A stretch of 64,000 bases of DNA from Enterobacter sp. Ag1 (GTDB lineage: Bacteria > Pseudomonadota > Gammaproteobacteria > Enterobacterales > Enterobacteriaceae). The stretch spans positions 1-64,000 of the forward strand of contig AKXM01000027.1 of the NCBI GenBank assembly GCA_000277545.1. Reading direction: 5' to 3'. Position 1 is the stretch's first letter. Each line of letters opens with the position of its first letter. Positions 47,745-58,448 of the stretch are shown piece after piece. Position numbers and translations under genes: made by a program. The notes under the pieces were generated by a model that saw only the letters and a list, made by a program, of their open reading frames with translations, searched no databases and was not told where the DNA came from.

Positions 47745-50450
47745 ATGTTAATCCCATCCAAATTAAGCCGCCCCGTTCGGCTGGAAAACACTGTGGTTCG
47801 CGATCGCCTGTTGGTGAAGCTTTCAACTGCCGCCAACTATCGCTTAGCGCTGATCGCCAGCCCGGCCGGTTATGGTAAAACGACCCTCGTGTCGCAGTGG
47901 GCGGCGGGGCGAAAAGAGCTGGGTTGGTATTCCCTCGATGAGGGAGATAACCAGCAGGAGCGCTTTGCCAGCTACCTGATTGCCGCCGTGCAGCACGCCA
48001 CCGGCGGCCACTGCGCCAGTAGCGAAATCATGGCGCAAAAGCGGCAATACGCCAGCCTGTCTTCGCTCTTTTCTCAGCTGTTCATTGAGCTGGCGGGATG
48101 GGACAAACCGCTGTACCTGGTGATTGATGATTATCATCTGATTGCCAACCCGGTTATTCATGAAGCCATGCGCTTTTTCATTCGCCACCAGCCAGAAAAC
48201 CTGACACTGGTGATCCTGTCGCGCAATCTCCCGCAGCTTGGCATTGCCAACCTTCGCGTGCGCGATCAGCTCCTGGAAATTGGTAGCCAGCAGCTCGCCT
48301 TTACGCATCAGGAAGCCAAACAGTTCTTCGACAACCGTCTGGCAACGCCGATTGAACAAGCGGACAGCAGCCGCCTGTGTGATGACGTTGCTGGCTGGGT
48401 AACGGCGCTCCAGTTAATCGCCTTGTCCGCGCGCCAGAGCAATACACCAGCTCAACATTCCGCACGCCGTCTGTCGGGCATTAACGCCAGCCATCTTTCA
48501 GATTATCTGGTGGATGAAGTCCTGAACAACGTTGATGCCGATACCCGCAACTTCCTGCTGAGAAGCTCCATCCTGCGCTCAATGAATGACGCATTGATCA
48601 TCCAGGTAACGGGTGAAGAAAATGGCCAGATGCGGCTGGAGGAGATTGAGCGCCAGGGCTTGTTCCTGCAGCGTATGGACGATTCCGGCGAATGGTTCTG
48701 CTTCCACCCGCTGTTTGGCAGTTTCCTTCGCCAGCGCTGCCAGTGGGAGCTGGCCGCAGAGCTGCCGGATATTCACCGGGCGGCCGCCGAAAGTTGGATG
48801 GCGCAAGGCTTCCCAAGCGAGGCCATTCACCACGCGCTGGCGGCAGGTGACGCCAATATGCTGCGCGATATTCTGCTGGGCCACGCGTGGGCGCTGTTTA
48901 ACCACAGCGAACTGACGCTGCTCGAGGAGTCACTGAAGGCGCTGCCGTGGGAAAGTCTGCTGGAAAACCCAAAACTTGTGCTGCTGCAGGCCTGGCTGAT
49001 GCAAAGCCAGCACCGCTACGGCGAAGTGAATACCCTGCTGGCAAGAGCCGAGCAGGAAATGGACCTGGTCATCGACGACACGCTGCACGGTGAATTTAAC
49101 GCCCTGAGAGCCCAGGTTGCCATCAACGCGGGCGATCCGGCGGAAGCCGAGCGCCTGGCCATGGTCGCACTGGAAATGCTGCCGCTGGCCAATTTTTACA
49201 GCCGTATCGTAGCCACCTCGGTTCACGGCGAAGTGCTGCACTGCAAAGGCGATCTGACAAAGTCGCTTTCCGTTATGCAGCAGACCGAGCAAATGGCCCG
49301 CCGCCACGATGTGTGGCACTACGCGCTGTGGAGCCTGATTCAGCAAAGCGAAATCCTGCTGGCTCAGGGGTTCTTACAGGCCGCCTGGGAAACCCAGGAA
49401 AAAGCCTTTGTGCTGATCCGCGAGCAGCACCTCGAACAATTGCCACTGCACGAGTTTCTACAGCGTATCCGCGCCCAGCTGCTTTGGGCCTGGGCCCGGC
49501 TGGATGAAGCCGAAGCGGCAGCCCGTAGCGGGATGGAGGTGCTTTCCAGCTTCCAGCCGCAGCAACAGCTCCAGTGCCTGGCGCTGCTGGTGCAATGCTC
49601 ACTGGCGCGCGGTGACCTGGATAATGCTCGCAATCACCTTAATCGCCTTGAAAATTTGCTTGGGAACGGTCCCTGGCACAGCGACTGGGTCTCCAACGCC
49701 GACAAGGTGCGGGTGATTTACTGGCAAATGATTGGCGATAAAAAGTCGGCAGCCAACTGGCTGCGCCAGACGCCGAAGCCTGAATTTGCCAATAACCACT
49801 TCCTGCAAAGCCAGTGGCGGAATATCGCCCGCGTACAAATCCTGCTGGGTGAGTACGATCCGGCGGAAATGGTGCTGGAAGAACTTAACGAAAACGCCCG
49901 CAGCCTGCGTCTGATGAGCGACCTTAACCGCAACCTGCTGCTGCTCAACCAGCTTTACTGGCAGGCGGGCAGAAAAAGTGACGCTCAGCGCGTGCTGCTG
50001 GAAGCTCTGGCGCTGGCAAACCGCACCGGGTTTATCAGTCACTTCGTTATCGAAGGGGAAGCGATGGCGCAGCAGCTGCGCCAGCTTATTCAGCTCAACA
50101 CGCTGCCGGAGCTGGATCAGCACCGCGCTCAACGCATCCTGCGTGAGATAAACCAGCACCACCGCCATAAGTTTGCGCACTTTGATGAAAGCTTTGTGAA
50201 CCGCCTGCTGAATCACCCGGAAGTGCCGGAGCTTATCCGTACCAGCCCGCTGACGCAGCGAGAATGGCAGGTATTGGGGCTGATTTATTCCGGTTATAGC
50301 AACGAGCAGATCGCCGGAGAGTTGGATGTTGCGGCCACCACCATCAAAACGCATATCCGAAATCTTTACCAGAAGCTGGGCGTGGCGCACCGTCAGGACG
50401 CGGTACAGCATGCACAGAAATTACTGAAGATGATGGGGTATGGGGTTTAG
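47745..50450 (+). CDS. malT: MalT, ATP-dependent activator of the maltose regulon
   Basis: A 901-residue STAND-class activator, the exact E. coli length. The Walker A motif is [14 protein letters not shown] (residues 39-52) and Walker [10 protein letters not shown] (near 126-134). A winged-helix arm domain follows, then TPR-like superhelix repeats (about 440-800) that bind maltotriose. The C-terminal LuxR-type helix-turn-helix is [20 protein letters not shown], then [19 protein letters not shown]. It activates malPQ and the malE/malK operons. Convergent with glpD here. The rtc genes found next to malT in E. coli K-12 are absent. Confidence 0.97.
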   Translation: MLIPSKLSRPVRLENTVVRDRLLVKLSTAANYRLALIASPAGYGKTTLVSQWAAGRKELGWYSLDEGDNQQERFASYLIAAVQHATGGHCASSEIMAQKRQYASLSSLFSQLFIELAGWDKPLYLVIDDYHLIANPVIHEAMRFFIRHQPENLTLVILSRNLPQLGIANLRVRDQLLEIGSQQLAFTHQEAKQFFDNRLATPIEQADSSRLCDDVAGWVTALQLIALSARQSNTPAQHSARRLSGINASHLSDYLVDEVLNNVDADTRNFLLRSSILRSMNDALIIQVTGEENGQMRLEEIERQGLFLQRMDDSGEWFCFHPLFGSFLRQRCQWELAAELPDIHRAAAESWMAQGFPSEAIHHALAAGDANMLRDILLGHAWALFNHSELTLLEESLKALPWESLLENPKLVLLQAWLMQSQHRYGEVNTLLARAEQEMDLVIDDTLHGEFNALRAQVAINAGDPAEAERLAMVALEMLPLANFYSRIVATSVHGEVLHCKGDLTKSLSVMQQTEQMARRHDVWHYALWSLIQQSEILLAQGFLQAAWETQEKAFVLIREQHLEQLPLHEFLQRIRAQLLWAWARLDEAEAAARSGMEVLSSFQPQQQLQCLALLVQCSLARGDLDNARNHLNRLENLLGNGPWHSDWVSNADKVRVIYWQMIGDKKSAANWLRQTPKPEFANNHFLQSQWRNIARVQILLGEYDPAEMVLEELNENARSLRLMSDLNRNLLLLNQLYWQAGRKSDAQRVLLEALALANRTGFISHFVIEGEAMAQQLRQLIQLNTLPELDQHRAQRILREINQHHRHKFAHFDESFVNRLLNHPEVPELIRTSPLTQREWQVLGLIYSGYSNEQIAGELDVAATTIKTHIRNLYQKLGVAHRQDAVQHAQKLLKMMGYGV

Positions 50451-50478
50451 CTGGAGATATTCTGAAGGCTAGTTTCAG

Positions 50479-50517
50479 CCCCTCACCCCGGCCCTCTCCC
50501 CATAGGGGAGAGGGGGG
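50479..50517. repeat. Intergenic GC-rich palindromic repeat (copy C)
   Basis: CCCCTCACCCC GG CCCTCTCCCC, loop ATA, then GGGGAGAGGGGGG. The tail is on the left, the same orientation as copies B and D. It lies between convergent malT and glpD, at the left border of the inverted glp block. Confidence 0.8.
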
Positions 50518-50578
50518 ATAAAAATCTGAAGATGAGCGGAACCTGCCAACACTCGGACTGAAAAGGGTTCAACTCTCT

Positions 50579-52087
50579 TTAAGACGCCAGCGACAGTCCC
50601 GCTTTAGCCGCCTGCTTGACCAGCCACTGCGCCACCCGCGCCTGCTGCTCTTCGTTCAGCCACATGCCCAGTTTGGTGCGGCGCCACAGTGCATCTTCCG
50701 CACATCTGACCCATTCATGCTCAACCAGGTAGCGAAGCTCGGCTTCATAAAACTCATGGCCAAAATCTTCGCCCAGATCGCCCAGGGTTTTGGCCTCGCC
50801 CAGCACCAGGTCGCTGTTGCTGCCATAGGTGCGCGCCAGGTGACGGGCAAGGCTTTCGGTCAGGAAACCGTAACGACGGCGCAGTTTGGCCGCATAATCA
50901 TCGCGATCGCCACCGATGTCACCGCCAGGCAGGCGGCACTCTTTGGTCCAGGCCGGGCCGATATTCGGGTAGTAACGCTCCAGCTTATCCAGCGCATGTT
51001 CAGCCAGCTTACGGTAGGTCGTCAGCTTACCGCCAAAGACCGACAGCAGCGGAGCCTGACCATTTTCGTCATGAATATCCAGCGTGTAATCACGGGTTAC
51101 CGCCTGCGGAGAATCAGACTCGTCATCACACAGCGGGCGCACGCCAGAATAGGTCCAGACGATATCATCTTTGGTCAGCGTCTTTTTGAAATGCGCGTTG
51201 TAAACGTTCAGCAGATAGCTCACTTCTTTGTCATCAATCTGCACCGCTTTCGGGTCACCGTGGTATTCCACGTCGGTGGTGCCGATAATGGAGAATTCGT
51301 CCATCCACGGGATCACAAACACAATACGTTTATCTTCGTTTTGCAGGATGTAAGCCTGCTTCTGGGTATGCACGCGAGGCACCACGATGTGGCTGCCTTT
51401 GATCAGGCGGATACCGTAAGGCGAAGGCAGATGTAGCCCTTCGTCAAAGAAGGTTTTCACCCACGGACCGGTGGCGTTCACCAGGCCTTTCGCGCGCCAG
51501 GTAAAGGTTTCGCCGGTATCAATATCCTGCGCTTCAACGACCCACAGCCCATTTTCGCGGGTTGCTTTGGTGGCGCGAGTACGGGTTTTCACCTCTCCGC
51601 CCTTGCGGGTCACCATTTGGGCGTTAGCCAGCACCAGGCGAGCATCATCCACCCAGCAATCGGAATATTCGAAACCGCGCACGATCTCAGGCTTGAGCAC
51701 TGAATCTGCGCCAAAACGCAAGCCGGTCGAGGCCGGCAAACTGGTGCGTTTCCCCAGATGATCGTACATGAACAGGCCAGTCCGAATCATCCAGGCCGGA
51801 CGAAGATGCGGCCGGTGCGGCAAACGAAAGCGCATAGGGAAGGCAATGTGCGGCGCCATTTTCAACAGCACTTCACGCTCCGCCAGCGCCTCACTCACCA
51901 GGCGAAACTCATAATGCTCCAGGTAACGCAGGCCGCCGTGAATCAGCTTCGAGCTGGCGGAAGAGGTCGCGCAGGCCAGATCCTGTCCCTCCAGCATCAA
52001 CACGGATAACCCGCGGCCAGCGGCGTCCGCCGCAATACCGGCGCCGTTGATTCCACCGCCAATAACAATCAGATCTTTGGTTTCCAT
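50579..52087 (-). CDS. glpD: Aerobic glycerol-3-phosphate dehydrogenase GlpD
   Basis: A 502-residue FAD enzyme associated with the inner membrane, oxidising sn-glycerol 3-phosphate to dihydroxyacetone phosphate and reducing ubiquinone. The dinucleotide fold is KDLIVIGGGINGAGIAADAA (residues 4-23). The family signatures SSKLIHGGLRYLEHYEFRLV and the C-terminal DAO-C domain follow. ATG 52087 gives the family length, and an upstream start at 52102 would add five residues. Divergent from glpE over a 195-bp gap carrying a GlpR-like operator. The gene points toward malT, opposite to E. coli. Confidence 0.96.
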   Translation of the reverse strand: METKDLIVIGGGINGAGIAADAAGRGLSVLMLEGQDLACATSSASSKLIHGGLRYLEHYEFRLVSEALAEREVLLKMAPHIAFPMRFRLPHRPHLRPAWMIRTGLFMYDHLGKRTSLPASTGLRFGADSVLKPEIVRGFEYSDCWVDDARLVLANAQMVTRKGGEVKTRTRATKATRENGLWVVEAQDIDTGETFTWRAKGLVNATGPWVKTFFDEGLHLPSPYGIRLIKGSHIVVPRVHTQKQAYILQNEDKRIVFVIPWMDEFSIIGTTDVEYHGDPKAVQIDDKEVSYLLNVYNAHFKKTLTKDDIVWTYSGVRPLCDDESDSPQAVTRDYTLDIHDENGQAPLLSVFGGKLTTYRKLAEHALDKLERYYPNIGPAWTKECRLPGGDIGGDRDDYAAKLRRRYGFLTESLARHLARTYGSNSDLVLGEAKTLGDLGEDFGHEFYEAELRYLVEHEWVRCAEDALWRRTKLGMWLNEEQQARVAQWLVKQAAKAGLSLAS

Positions 52088-52118
52088 GTTGCCCTCACGC
52101 ACTTTCGTTAAAGCTCAA

Positions 52119-52170
52119 AAATGTTCGATATCGCTCATGATAGCAAGTGTTCGCCCGCTTTGGTAACGAA
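52119..52170. promoter_or_regulatory. Candidate GlpR operators in the glpD-glpE gap
   Basis: AATGTTCGATATCGCTCATG (52120-52139) fits the GlpR pattern of an ATGTTCG half-site followed by an imperfect inverted half. A second TGTTCG appears in AAGTGTTCGCCCGC, from about 52145. Both lie just upstream of the glpD start codon. By-eye match only. Confidence 0.5.
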
Positions 52171-52282
52171 ATAAAAACATTTCTACGTGATATGGATAAC
52201 ATATTGGCGTTAATATCAGCGCCAGCGGGGCGCGATGCCTTAACATGCCCCTTGTTTCCTTTCTTTCTCGACGAGTAAAACC

Positions 52283-52609
52283 ATGGATCAATTTGAATGT
52301 ATTGGTGTGGAAGAAGCACACCAGAAACTCCAGCAGCAGCAGGCGGTATTGGTGGATATCCGCGATCCGCAGAGCTTTGCCATGGGACACACGCCGGGGG
52401 CTTACCACCTTACCAACGACACGCTGGTGAATTTTATGCAGCAAACCGACTTCGACACGCCGGTCATGGTGATGTGCTACCACGGCAACAGCAGCAAAGG
52501 CGCCGCCCAATATCTGCTGCAGCAAGGCTATGACCAGGTCTACAGCATCGACGGTGGCTTTGATGCCTGGCACCGCCATTTCCCGGCTGAAGTCGCTCAC
52601 GGCGCGTAA
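52283..52609 (+). CDS. glpE: GlpE, thiosulfate sulfurtransferase (single-domain rhodanese)
   Basis: A 108-residue rhodanese, identical in length to E. coli GlpE. The persulfide cysteine is C65 in [15 protein letters not shown]. It transfers sulfane sulfur from thiosulfate to cyanide or thioredoxin in vitro. The physiological role is unclear. First gene of glpE-glpG-glpR, divergent from glpD. Confidence 0.96.
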   Translation: MDQFECIGVEEAHQKLQQQQAVLVDIRDPQSFAMGHTPGAYHLTNDTLVNFMQQTDFDTPVMVMCYHGNSSKGAAQYLLQQGYDQVYSIDGGFDAWHRHFPAEVAHGA

Positions 52610-52686
52610 AGTTCAGCCCTTGTCGCTCCCTGCAGGTATACTGCTTGCCTTTGTACGGCTTTATAGACGAAGTTGGTTAAACTTTC

Positions 52687-53508
52687 ATGATCATGATTAC
52701 CTCTTTCGCCAACCCGCGCGTGGCGCAGGCTTTTGTCGATTACATGGCAACTCAGGGCGTTATTCTTACGATTCAGCAACATACGCAAAGCGATGTCTGG
52801 CTGGCGGATGAGAACCAGGTACAGTATGTCCGCGCCGAGCTGGAAAAGTTCGTCGCGAACCCTGGCGACCCGCGCTACCAGGCCGCCAGCTGGAGTACCG
52901 GCCACAGCGGCGTGGGTTTCAGCTATAAACGCTATCCTTTTTTCGCCACTATAAAAGAGCGCGCCGGCCCGCTGACGCTTATCGTCATCGGCGTGTGTAT
53001 CGCGCTGTTTGTCCTGCTCAATATCGTGGGCTTCGGTCCGGTGATCTCCGTGCTTGGTTGGCCGCTCGTGCCCGAGCAGCGCTTTGAGTTTTGGCGCTAT
53101 TTCACGCACGGATTACTGCATTTCTCCTTGCTGCATATCCTCTTTAACCTACTATGGTGGTGGTATTTAGGCGGCGCGCTCGAAAAACGCCTCGGCACCG
53201 GCAAACTGCTGACGCTGACGCTTATCTCCACCCTTCTGAGCGGTTTTATGCAGGCAAAATTTACCGGCCCACTGTTTGGCGGCCTGTCAGGCACGGTGTT
53301 TGCGCTGATGGGTTATGTCTGGCTGCGCGGAGAGCGAGATCCCGACAGCGGCATTCAGATGCAGCGCGGGCTGCTGGCGTTTGCGGTAATTTGGTTGGTT
53401 ATTGAGGTCTTCACTCAGTCCGCTGTCATTCCAGCGCACCTGACCGGCATGCTGGTTGGCCTGGCGATGGCGCTGGTAGATACCCTGAATGCGCGAAAAC
53501 GAACATAA
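52687..53508 (+). CDS. glpG: GlpG, rhomboid intramembrane serine protease
   Basis: A 273-residue rhomboid with an N-terminal cytoplasmic domain (residues 1-70) and six membrane helices. Catalytic and oxyanion residues are present: H150 and N154 ([12 protein letters not shown]), S201 in [13 protein letters not shown], and H251 in [14 protein letters not shown]. The region between S201 and H251 differs from E. coli GlpG. Three residues are missing, and the helix-5/loop-5 gate reads [14 protein letters not shown] instead of the usual GWFDLFG...NGAH. Catalysis should be possible, but substrate gating may differ. It is followed 17 bp later by glpR. Confidence 0.95.
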   Translation: MIMITSFANPRVAQAFVDYMATQGVILTIQQHTQSDVWLADENQVQYVRAELEKFVANPGDPRYQAASWSTGHSGVGFSYKRYPFFATIKERAGPLTLIVIGVCIALFVLLNIVGFGPVISVLGWPLVPEQRFEFWRYFTHGLLHFSLLHILFNLLWWWYLGGALEKRLGTGKLLTLTLISTLLSGFMQAKFTGPLFGGLSGTVFALMGYVWLRGERDPDSGIQMQRGLLAFAVIWLVIEVFTQSAVIPAHLTGMLVGLAMALVDTLNARKRT

Positions 53509-53525
53509 CAATGCTGGAGTAGCTT

Positions 53526-54284
53526 GTGAAGCAGACACAACGTCATGACGCGATTATTGAGCTGGTTAAGCAGCAGGGATACGTCAGTACCGAAGAGTTG
53601 GTGGAACAGTTTGCCGTCAGCCCGCAAACCATCCGCCGGGATTTAAACGACCTGGCCGATCAGAATATGATCCTGCGCCACCACGGCGGGGCGGCCCTGC
53701 CCTCCAGCTCGGTTAACACCCCGTGGCATGACCGAAAAGCAACGCAAACCGCAGAAAAAGAGCGTATTGCGCAGAAGGTTGCCAGCCAAATTCCTAACGG
53801 CGCCACGCTGTTTATCGACATCGGCACGACGCCGGAAGCCGTGGCGCATGCGCTGCTTAATCACAGCAATCTGCGCATTGTGACCAACAACCTCAACGTG
53901 GCGAACACGCTGATGGCTAAAGAAGATTTCCGTATCATTCTGGCCGGCGGAGAGCTGCGCAGCCGCGATGGCGGCATTATCGGCGAGGCCACGCTGGACT
54001 TCATTTCCCAGTTCCGTCTCGACTTCGGTATTCTCGGCATCAGTGGGATCGACAGCGACGGCTCGCTGCTTGAGTTCGACTACCACGAGGTTCGCACCAA
54101 GCGCGCGATTATCGAAAACTCTCGCAGCGTGTTGCTGGTCGTGGACCATTCGAAGTTTGGCCGTAATGCGATGGTGAATCTGGGCAGTATTAGCCTGGTG
54201 GATACCGTGTATACCGACGTGGTGCCGCCCGCAGGAGTGATGCAGGTGATTAAAGAGAATAACGTGCAGCTGGAGCTGTGCTGA
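53526..54284 (+). CDS. glpR: GlpR, DeoR-family repressor of the glp regulon
   Basis: A 252-residue repressor beginning with GTG. The N-terminal DeoR helix-turn-helix is VSTEELVEQFAVSPQTIRRD (residues 20-39). The C-terminal sugar-phosphate isomerase-like sensor domain binds glycerol 3-phosphate (GATLFIDIGTTPEAVAHALL, LAGGELRSRDGGIIG). The frame is intact through to LELC, unlike the frameshifted copy of E. coli K-12 MG1655. Full regulation of glpD is therefore expected. It lies at the end of glpE-glpG-glpR and is convergent with glgP. Confidence 0.96.
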   Translation: MKQTQRHDAIIELVKQQGYVSTEELVEQFAVSPQTIRRDLNDLADQNMILRHHGGAALPSSSVNTPWHDRKATQTAEKERIAQKVASQIPNGATLFIDIGTTPEAVAHALLNHSNLRIVTNNLNVANTLMAKEDFRIILAGGELRSRDGGIIGEATLDFISQFRLDFGILGISGIDSDGSLLEFDYHEVRTKRAIIENSRSVLLVVDHSKFGRNAMVNLGSISLVDTVYTDVVPPAGVMQVIKENNVQLELC

Positions 54285-54291
54285 GTTTTAT

Positions 54292-54326
54292 CCTCGCCCC
54301 GGCCCTCTCCTGAAAGGGAGAGGGGG
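54292..54326. repeat. Intergenic GC-rich palindromic repeat (copy D)
   Basis: CCTCGCCCC GG CCCTCTCC, loop TGAAA, then GGGAGAGGGGG. Tail on the left. It directly follows the glpR stop. Confidence 0.75.
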
Positions 54327-54387
54327 AAAAGAATTTGGTCCTTTTCTCCCATCTAAGTAGGGGATGAAGAAGCATCCTTGATCTGAT

Positions 54388-54424
54388 CCCCTCTCCCTCG
54401 TGGGGAGAGGGTTAGGGTGAGGGG
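54388..54424. repeat. Intergenic GC-rich palindromic repeat (copy E, opposite orientation)
   Basis: CCCCTCTCCC, loop TCGT, then GGGGAGAGGG with the tail TTAGGGTGAGGGG on the right, so it is reversed relative to copies B, C and D. It matches the half repeat at 504-524 base for base over its tail. It sits just before the glgP stop at the right border of the inverted glp block. Confidence 0.8.
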
Positions 54425-54429
54425 AAAAG

Positions 54430-56877
54430 TTACAATCTCACCGGCTTAATATGCCAAATCTCGTCGGCATACTCCTGAATCGTCCTGTCTGACGAGAAAT
54501 AGCCCATATTGGCAATATTGTGCATCGTGCGGATAGTCCACTCCTCCGGCTGCTGGTAAACCTCATCCACCTTGTCCTGACAGTCCACATAGCTGCGGTA
54601 ATCCGCCAGCACCTGGTAGTGATCGCCAAAGTTAATCAGCGAGTCGACTAAGTCCCGATAGCGCCCCGGCTCCCCGGGGCTGAATGCCCCCGTCGCGATT
54701 TGCGTCAGCACCTGGCGCAGTTCTTCATCCTTCTCGTAATACTCCCGAGGGTTGTAGCCTTTACTGCGGAGTGTCTCCACCTCTTCTGCGGTGTTGCCGA
54801 AGATAAAGATGTTGTCCTTGCCGACGTGGTCGAGCATCTCCACGTTGGCGCCGTCCAGCGTCCCGATGGTCAACGCCCCGTTAAGCGCAAACTTCATGTT
54901 ACTGGTCCCCGAAGCTTCGGTTCCCGCCAGCGAAATTTGCTCGGAGAGATCTGCCGCCGGAATAATCAACTGGGCGAGGCTGACGCTGTAGTTGGGGATA
55001 AACACCACCTTCAGCTTATCTTTAACCTGCAGGTCGTTGTTGATGACCTCCGCAACGTCGTTGATAAGATGAATAATATGCTTCGCCATGTAATAGGCCG
55101 ATGCCGCTTTACCCGCGAAAATATTCACGCGTGGCACCCATTCCGCCTCAGGATCGGCCTTGATGCGGTTATAGCGGGCGATCACATGCAGGACGTTCAT
55201 TAGCTGGCGCTTATATTCATGAATGCGCTTAATCTGCACGTCGAATAAGGCGTCCGGGCTCACCACGACATTCAGTTGCTGCCCAATGTACGTCGCCAGC
55301 CGTTTTTTATTCGCCAGCTTGGCCTTACGCACCGCCTGATGCACCGTCGGGTAGTCAATGTGCTGCTTCAGGTCGTTCAGTTGGCTTAAGTCCGTCCGCC
55401 AGGTCTGCCCGATATTCTCATCCAGCACTTCAGACAGCGCCGGGTTGGCAAGCGCCAGCCAGCGGCGCGGCGTGACGCCGTTCGTTTTGTTGCTAAAGCG
55501 CATCGGGAAGATACTGGCGAAGTCGGCAAACAGGGACTGCACCATCAGATTGGAGTGCAGCTCAGACACGCCGTTCACCTTATGGCTGACCACCACCGCG
55601 AGCCAGGCCATCCGCACTCGCCTGCCGTTGGATTCGTCGATGATCGATGCCCTGCCCAGCAGCCCCGTGTCGTTCGGGTACTGTTCCTGCAGGGTTTTCA
55701 GGAAGTAGTCGTTAATCTCAAAGATGATCTGCAGATGGCGTGGCAGGATCTTGCCGAGCATGTCCACCGGCCAGGTTTCCAGGGCCTCGCTCATCAGCGT
55801 GTGGTTGGTGTACGAGAAGACCTGGCAGGTCACTTCGAACGCTTCCTCCCATTCAAACTTATGCTCGTCAATCAGCAGCCGCATCAACTCCGGAATCGAC
55901 AGCACCGGGTGAGTGTCATTCAGGTGAATCGCAATTTTATCCGCAAGGTTGGCGTAGGTTTTATGCAGCTGATAATGGCGGCTCAGAATGTCCTGCATGG
56001 TCGCCGAAACCAGGAAATACTCCTGGCGCAGGCGAAGCTCACGCCCGGAATAGGTCGAGTCATCGGGATAAAGCACGCGGGACACGTTTTCGGAGTGGTT
56101 TTTGTCTTCCACCGCCGCGAAATAATCACCCTGGTTAAACTTACCGAGGTTGATCTCGCTGCTCGCCTGAGCGTTCCACAGCCGCAGCGTGTTGGTCGCG
56201 TCGGTGTCGTAGCCCGGAATAATCTGGTCATAGGCAACCGCGAGGATCTCTTCGGTTTCGACCCAACGAGACTTTTTCCCTTCCTGCTGAATACGCCCGC
56301 CGAAACGCACCTTGTAGCGCGTATTGTGGCGTTTAAACTCCCAAGGGTTGCCGTACTCAAGCCAGTAGTCCGGCGACTCTTTCTGGCGGCCATCAACGAT
56401 GTTCTGCTTGAACATCCCGTAGTCGTAACGAATGCCGTAGCCACGCCCAGGCAGCCCCAGGGTCGCCAGCGAATCGAGGAAACAGGCGGCGAGACGCCCC
56501 AAACCGCCGTTGCCCAGGCCGGGGTCGTTCTCCTCGTCAATCAACTCTTCGAGGTCGAGGCCCATCTCTTCGAGGGCATTTTTCACATCTTCATAGATGC
56601 CGAGGGAAAGCAGCGCGTTCGACAGCGTGCGTCCGATCAGAAACTCCATCGACAGGTAGTAAACCTGGCGGACTTCCTGGGAAAGCTGGGCGCGGTTGGA
56701 ACGCAGCCAGCGCTCCACCAGCCTGTCGCGCACGGCAAACAGCGTCGCGTTAAGCCACTCGTGTTTATTGGCGATGGCAGGGTCTTTCCCCACCGTAAAC
56801 ATCAGCTTATAGGCAATCGAGTGTTTAAGCGCCTCGACGCTCAGCGTGGGTGATGCATAGGAAAAGGGTGCGTTCAT
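54430..56877 (-). CDS. glgP: Glycogen phosphorylase GlgP
   Basis: An 815-residue GT35 phosphorylase, the E. coli length, degrading glycogen branches to glucose 1-phosphate and leaving limit dextrins for GlgX. PLP lysine in [19 protein letters not shown] and active-site [20 protein letters not shown]. Last gene of glgBXCAP, 26 bp after glgA. Paralogous to malP at 44922-47324, from which it differs by a longer N-terminus. Confidence 0.97.
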   Translation of the reverse strand: MNAPFSYASPTLSVEALKHSIAYKLMFTVGKDPAIANKHEWLNATLFAVRDRLVERWLRSNRAQLSQEVRQVYYLSMEFLIGRTLSNALLSLGIYEDVKNALEEMGLDLEELIDEENDPGLGNGGLGRLAACFLDSLATLGLPGRGYGIRYDYGMFKQNIVDGRQKESPDYWLEYGNPWEFKRHNTRYKVRFGGRIQQEGKKSRWVETEEILAVAYDQIIPGYDTDATNTLRLWNAQASSEINLGKFNQGDYFAAVEDKNHSENVSRVLYPDDSTYSGRELRLRQEYFLVSATMQDILSRHYQLHKTYANLADKIAIHLNDTHPVLSIPELMRLLIDEHKFEWEEAFEVTCQVFSYTNHTLMSEALETWPVDMLGKILPRHLQIIFEINDYFLKTLQEQYPNDTGLLGRASIIDESNGRRVRMAWLAVVVSHKVNGVSELHSNLMVQSLFADFASIFPMRFSNKTNGVTPRRWLALANPALSEVLDENIGQTWRTDLSQLNDLKQHIDYPTVHQAVRKAKLANKKRLATYIGQQLNVVVSPDALFDVQIKRIHEYKRQLMNVLHVIARYNRIKADPEAEWVPRVNIFAGKAASAYYMAKHIIHLINDVAEVINNDLQVKDKLKVVFIPNYSVSLAQLIIPAADLSEQISLAGTEASGTSNMKFALNGALTIGTLDGANVEMLDHVGKDNIFIFGNTAEEVETLRSKGYNPREYYEKDEELRQVLTQIATGAFSPGEPGRYRDLVDSLINFGDHYQVLADYRSYVDCQDKVDEVYQQPEEWTIRTMHNIANMGYFSSDRTIQEYADEIWHIKPVRL

Positions 56878-56903
56878 ATCAGTGATTCCTGGTGTATGGG
56901 TAA

Positions 56904-58337
56904 TTACATCAAGCGTTGATAAAGGTCGCGGTATGACTGCGCCGCTACCTGCCAGCTAAAATCCATATTCATTGCCTGCCGCTGCACAAAACGCCACAGC
57001 GACGGGCGGGACCACAGCACGAAAGCACGCCGGATCGCGCGAAGCAGCGACCAGGCATTACTGTCTTCAAACACAAAACCGGTCGCCACACCGTCAGCCA
57101 GATTCTCGAGAGAAGTATCAGACACGGTGTCAGCCAGGCCACCGGTTCGCCGCACCAGCGGCAAGGTGCCATATTTCAGACCATAGAGCTGCGTTAAGCC
57201 GCAGGGCTCAAAGCGGCTCGGGACTAAAATCACGTCGGCACCGCCCATGATGCGGTGGGAAAATGCCTCGTGATAGCCAATCTGGACGCCGACCTGGCCG
57301 GGATGCTCGGCCGCCGCCGCCAGGAACCCTTCCTGCAGCACGGAATCCCCGGCGCCCAGCAGCGCCAGCTGCCCGCCCTGCTCCAGCAACCCCGGCAATG
57401 CCTCAAGCACCAGATCCAGCCCTTTTTGGTTGGTTAACCGACTGACCACCGCGAACAGCGGGACTTTGTCGTTCACCTTCAGCCCCATCGCTACCTGCAG
57501 CTGGCGTTTGTTTTCGGCTTTCTCCTCCAGCGAATCGCGGTTATACCGCGAGGCCAGCAGCAGGTCGCTTTCCGGGTTCCAGATCTTGTCGTCCACGCCG
57601 TTTAAAATGCCCGACAGGCGCCCTTCACGCTGGCGCTGGCGCAGCAGCCCTTCCATGCCATAGGCAAAATGCGGGTCGGTAATCTCCCGAGCATAGGTTG
57701 GGCTGACGGCGGTAATGTGGTCGGCATAGTAAAGCCCGGCCTTCAGGTACGAAATCTGGCCGTGGAATTCCAGCCCGTTCATATCGTAGACCCACCACGG
57801 CAAATCAATTTCACTTAAGTGATGAGCATAGAACATTCCCTGGTAGGCGAGGTTATGGACGGTAAATACCGACCTGGCTGGCCGCCCGCGAACCTCGAGA
57901 TAGGCCGGCGTCAGCCCGGCGTGCCAGTCGTGGGCATGCACCACATCGGGATGCCAGAAAGGATCCAGGCCGCAGGCCATTTCCGCCCCAACCCAGCCAA
58001 GCAGCGCAAAGCGCAGTACGTTGTCCTGGTAAGCAAACTGGTTCGTGTCGTGGTATGGGCTGCCCGGGCGTTCATAAAGATGGGGGGCATCAATCAGGTA
58101 AATACCAACGCCGTTGTAGTGGCCGTAGAGCAGACGCATTGGGCCTGCGAACGTCTGTCGGTGGGCAACCACCTGAATATCTTCGATTCCTCGCCGCACA
58201 TCAGGAAAGGCGGGCAGCAGAACGCGCGTATCAACGCCGCCGGCAATTTGTGCCGCAGGCAAAGCGCCCAGCACATCCGCAAGGCCGCCCGTTTTCAGCA
58301 AAGGAAACATCTCGGAACAGACATGTAAGACCTGCAT
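56904..58337 (-). CDS. glgA: Glycogen synthase GlgA
   Basis: A 477-residue GT5 enzyme, the exact family length, adding glucose from ADP-glucose to glycogen. The ADP-glucose-binding [13 protein letters not shown] motif is at residues 15-27. The C-terminal catalytic segment is [20 protein letters not shown] near 375. ATG 58337 is chosen, and a start at 58349 would add four residues. In E. coli glgA follows glgC almost directly. Here 111 bp with a GC-rich hairpin intervene. Confidence 0.96.
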   Translation of the reverse strand: MQVLHVCSEMFPLLKTGGLADVLGALPAAQIAGGVDTRVLLPAFPDVRRGIEDIQVVAHRQTFAGPMRLLYGHYNGVGIYLIDAPHLYERPGSPYHDTNQFAYQDNVLRFALLGWVGAEMACGLDPFWHPDVVHAHDWHAGLTPAYLEVRGRPARSVFTVHNLAYQGMFYAHHLSEIDLPWWVYDMNGLEFHGQISYLKAGLYYADHITAVSPTYAREITDPHFAYGMEGLLRQRQREGRLSGILNGVDDKIWNPESDLLLASRYNRDSLEEKAENKRQLQVAMGLKVNDKVPLFAVVSRLTNQKGLDLVLEALPGLLEQGGQLALLGAGDSVLQEGFLAAAAEHPGQVGVQIGYHEAFSHRIMGGADVILVPSRFEPCGLTQLYGLKYGTLPLVRRTGGLADTVSDTSLENLADGVATGFVFEDSNAWSLLRAIRRAFVLWSRPSLWRFVQRQAMNMDFSWQVAAQSYRDLYQRLM

Positions 58338-58407
58338 TATCGCTCCCATATGGAAAGTCGCGGCGCTGTGTCTTAATCATCAGGCAACGCCGAACGATAA
58401 AATAACC

Positions 58408-58428
58408 GCGCACGGCATCACCGTGCGC
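58408..58428 (-). terminator. Hairpin between glgC and glgA, possible partial terminator
   Basis: Perfect eight-base-pair stem GCGCACGG / CCGTGCGC with a five-base loop. On the minus strand it is followed by GTTATTTTATCG, a weak U-rich tract. It could attenuate glgAP relative to glgBXC or stabilise the upstream message. Confidence 0.5.
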
Positions 58429-58448
58429 AGGCCAATCTTCTACGCGTT

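Noticed and set aside
55555..56853. 432-codon open frame on the plus strand
   Set aside because: Antisense to glgP, with composition rich in Arg, His, Val and Gln typical of shadow frames.
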